NCBI RefSeq assembly: GCF_963576545.1
Contig: NW_026870487.1
Location: 1 to 64,000, forward strand
From: Limanda limanda
Taxonomy: Eukaryota > Chordata > Actinopteri > Pleuronectiformes > Pleuronectidae
Length of the DNA: 64,000 nucleotides
Direction of reading: 5' to 3'
Shown here: positions 63,944-64,000 of the stretch, one piece after another
How the letters are laid out: every line of letters starts with the position of its first letter
How positions within the stretch are numbered: position 1 is the first letter of the stretch
The notes under the pieces: model-generated
What the model was told of the DNA's origin: nothing
Database searches by the model: none
Seen by the model: the letters and a program-made list of their open reading frames with translations, nothing else
Made by a program: the position numbers and the translations under genes

Positions 63944-64000
63944 AAGTCTCTCCGACCTTCACAAAAAAAGTTATTCAAGAATATCTCCTCAGATTTGGGG
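63944..64000 (+). repeat. Partial B monomer at right edge
   Basis: The 44 bp block followed by CTCAGATTTGGGG marks this as B, cut after 57 bp. The A before it has six G where five are normal (63924-63929), a homopolymer length change. Confidence 0.93.

Larger units (their letters stand above)
1..64000 (+). repeat. Two-monomer telomere-motif satellite array (A/B satellite), whole window
   Basis: The window is made only of tandem monomers A (163 bp) and B (155 bp), all in the same orientation, with no inversion and no non-satellite base. I count 280 A and 120 B, including a truncated A at the left edge and a truncated B at the right edge. The lengths add up exactly when 16 six-base contractions and 3 single-base insertions are included. 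The commonest arrangements are AB (318 bp) and AAB (481 bp); AAAB and AAAAAB also occur. GC content by hand count is about 47% for both monomers. Because A carries CCCTAA blocks, the array is best read as a subtelomeric or telomere-associated satellite of a eukaryote with TTAGGG telomeres. That placement is inference, since neither flank is visible. No genes, RNA genes, terminators or mobile elements were found anywhere in it. Confidence 0.97.
54969..64000 (+). repeat. Mosaic domain (codes 3,3,3,1,3,1,3,2,2,3,3,1,3,3,1,3,1)
   Basis: Markers of the earlier families reappear: CAACCCC at 55257, 56545, 57501, 60713, 61675, 62313 and 63275; GTGTGGG at 58154; contracted A with GTG at 56874, 62322 and 63441; GGGTAAAGCC near 56561 and 62329. 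No complete HOR copy is present. Private changes include CTACTCCATTT near 55902, CGACTTTCAC near 58189 and CACTTCCG near 60182. The right edge cuts a B monomer at 63944-64000. Confidence 0.8.

Noticed and set aside
1..64000. CRISPR array (44 bp repeat separated by 111-119 bp)
   Set aside because: The intervening sequences are not unique spacers but two fixed sequences, the block is not bounded by a leader or cas genes, and the array is a satellite.
1..64000. Transposon or LTR origin of the array
   Set aside because: No terminal inverted repeats, LTRs, target-site duplications, poly-A end or reverse transcriptase fragments were seen in or between monomers.
1..64000. Whole array as a pure assembly artefact
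   Set aside because: Private variants, nested periods and exact length bookkeeping argue for real long-read structure, although copy number could still be compressed or expanded and cannot be judged from sequence alone.

Overview
The whole 64 kb window is one uninterrupted satellite DNA array. I see no protein-coding gene, RNA gene, transposon or unique sequence on either strand. The array is eukaryotic in character. It consists of about 400 head-to-tail monomers of two related types: A (163 bp, 280 copies, the first cut by the left edge) and B (155 bp, 120 copies, the last cut by the right edge). Every A monomer carries a short block of the TTAGGG-type telomere repeat, written CCCTAA on the + strand, normally (CCCTAA)3CCC. 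This points to a subtelomeric or telomere-associated satellite in an organism with TTAGGG telomeres (most animals, many fungi and various protists). The sequence does not allow a narrower assignment. If the embedded motifs keep the orientation of the chromosome end, the telomere lies to the left of the window.

A and B share an identical 44 bp block (an A7 tract followed by TTCAAGAA) and are clearly homologous through their KpnI-containing half. They differ by a swapped module: 40 bp with the telomeric motif in A, 32 bp without it in B. My bookkeeping closes exactly. From the GTG in the first A (position 93) to the GTG in the last A (63922) is 63,829 bp, which equals 279 x 163, minus 16 hexamer contractions x 6, plus 119 x 155, plus 3 single-base insertions.

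The order of A and B is not random. If each stretch is described by the number of A monomers between successive B monomers, the window falls into higher-order repeat (HOR) domains. 1-14716 and 18553-23046: a 4,494 bp HOR with code 4,3,1,3,3,2,1,3. 14717-18552: a 1,918 bp HOR (1,3,1,3). 24641-40176: a 6,883 bp HOR containing nested 2,405 bp subrepeats (1,3,1,3,2). 41620-54968: an A-rich 5,790 bp HOR (5,2,1,4,4,2,5,2,2) with nested 1,451 bp subrepeats (5,2). 54969-64000: a mosaic. Diagnostic point variants recur at exactly these periods, which shows repeated block amplification and local unequal exchange.

Long open frames occur across the window, but they are by-products of the repeat arithmetic (A+B = 318 bp = 106 codons), not genes. 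Nothing here forms a pathway. Any function would be structural: telomere-protein binding, G-quadruplex formation on the - strand, heterochromatin, or telomeric/satellite transcription.
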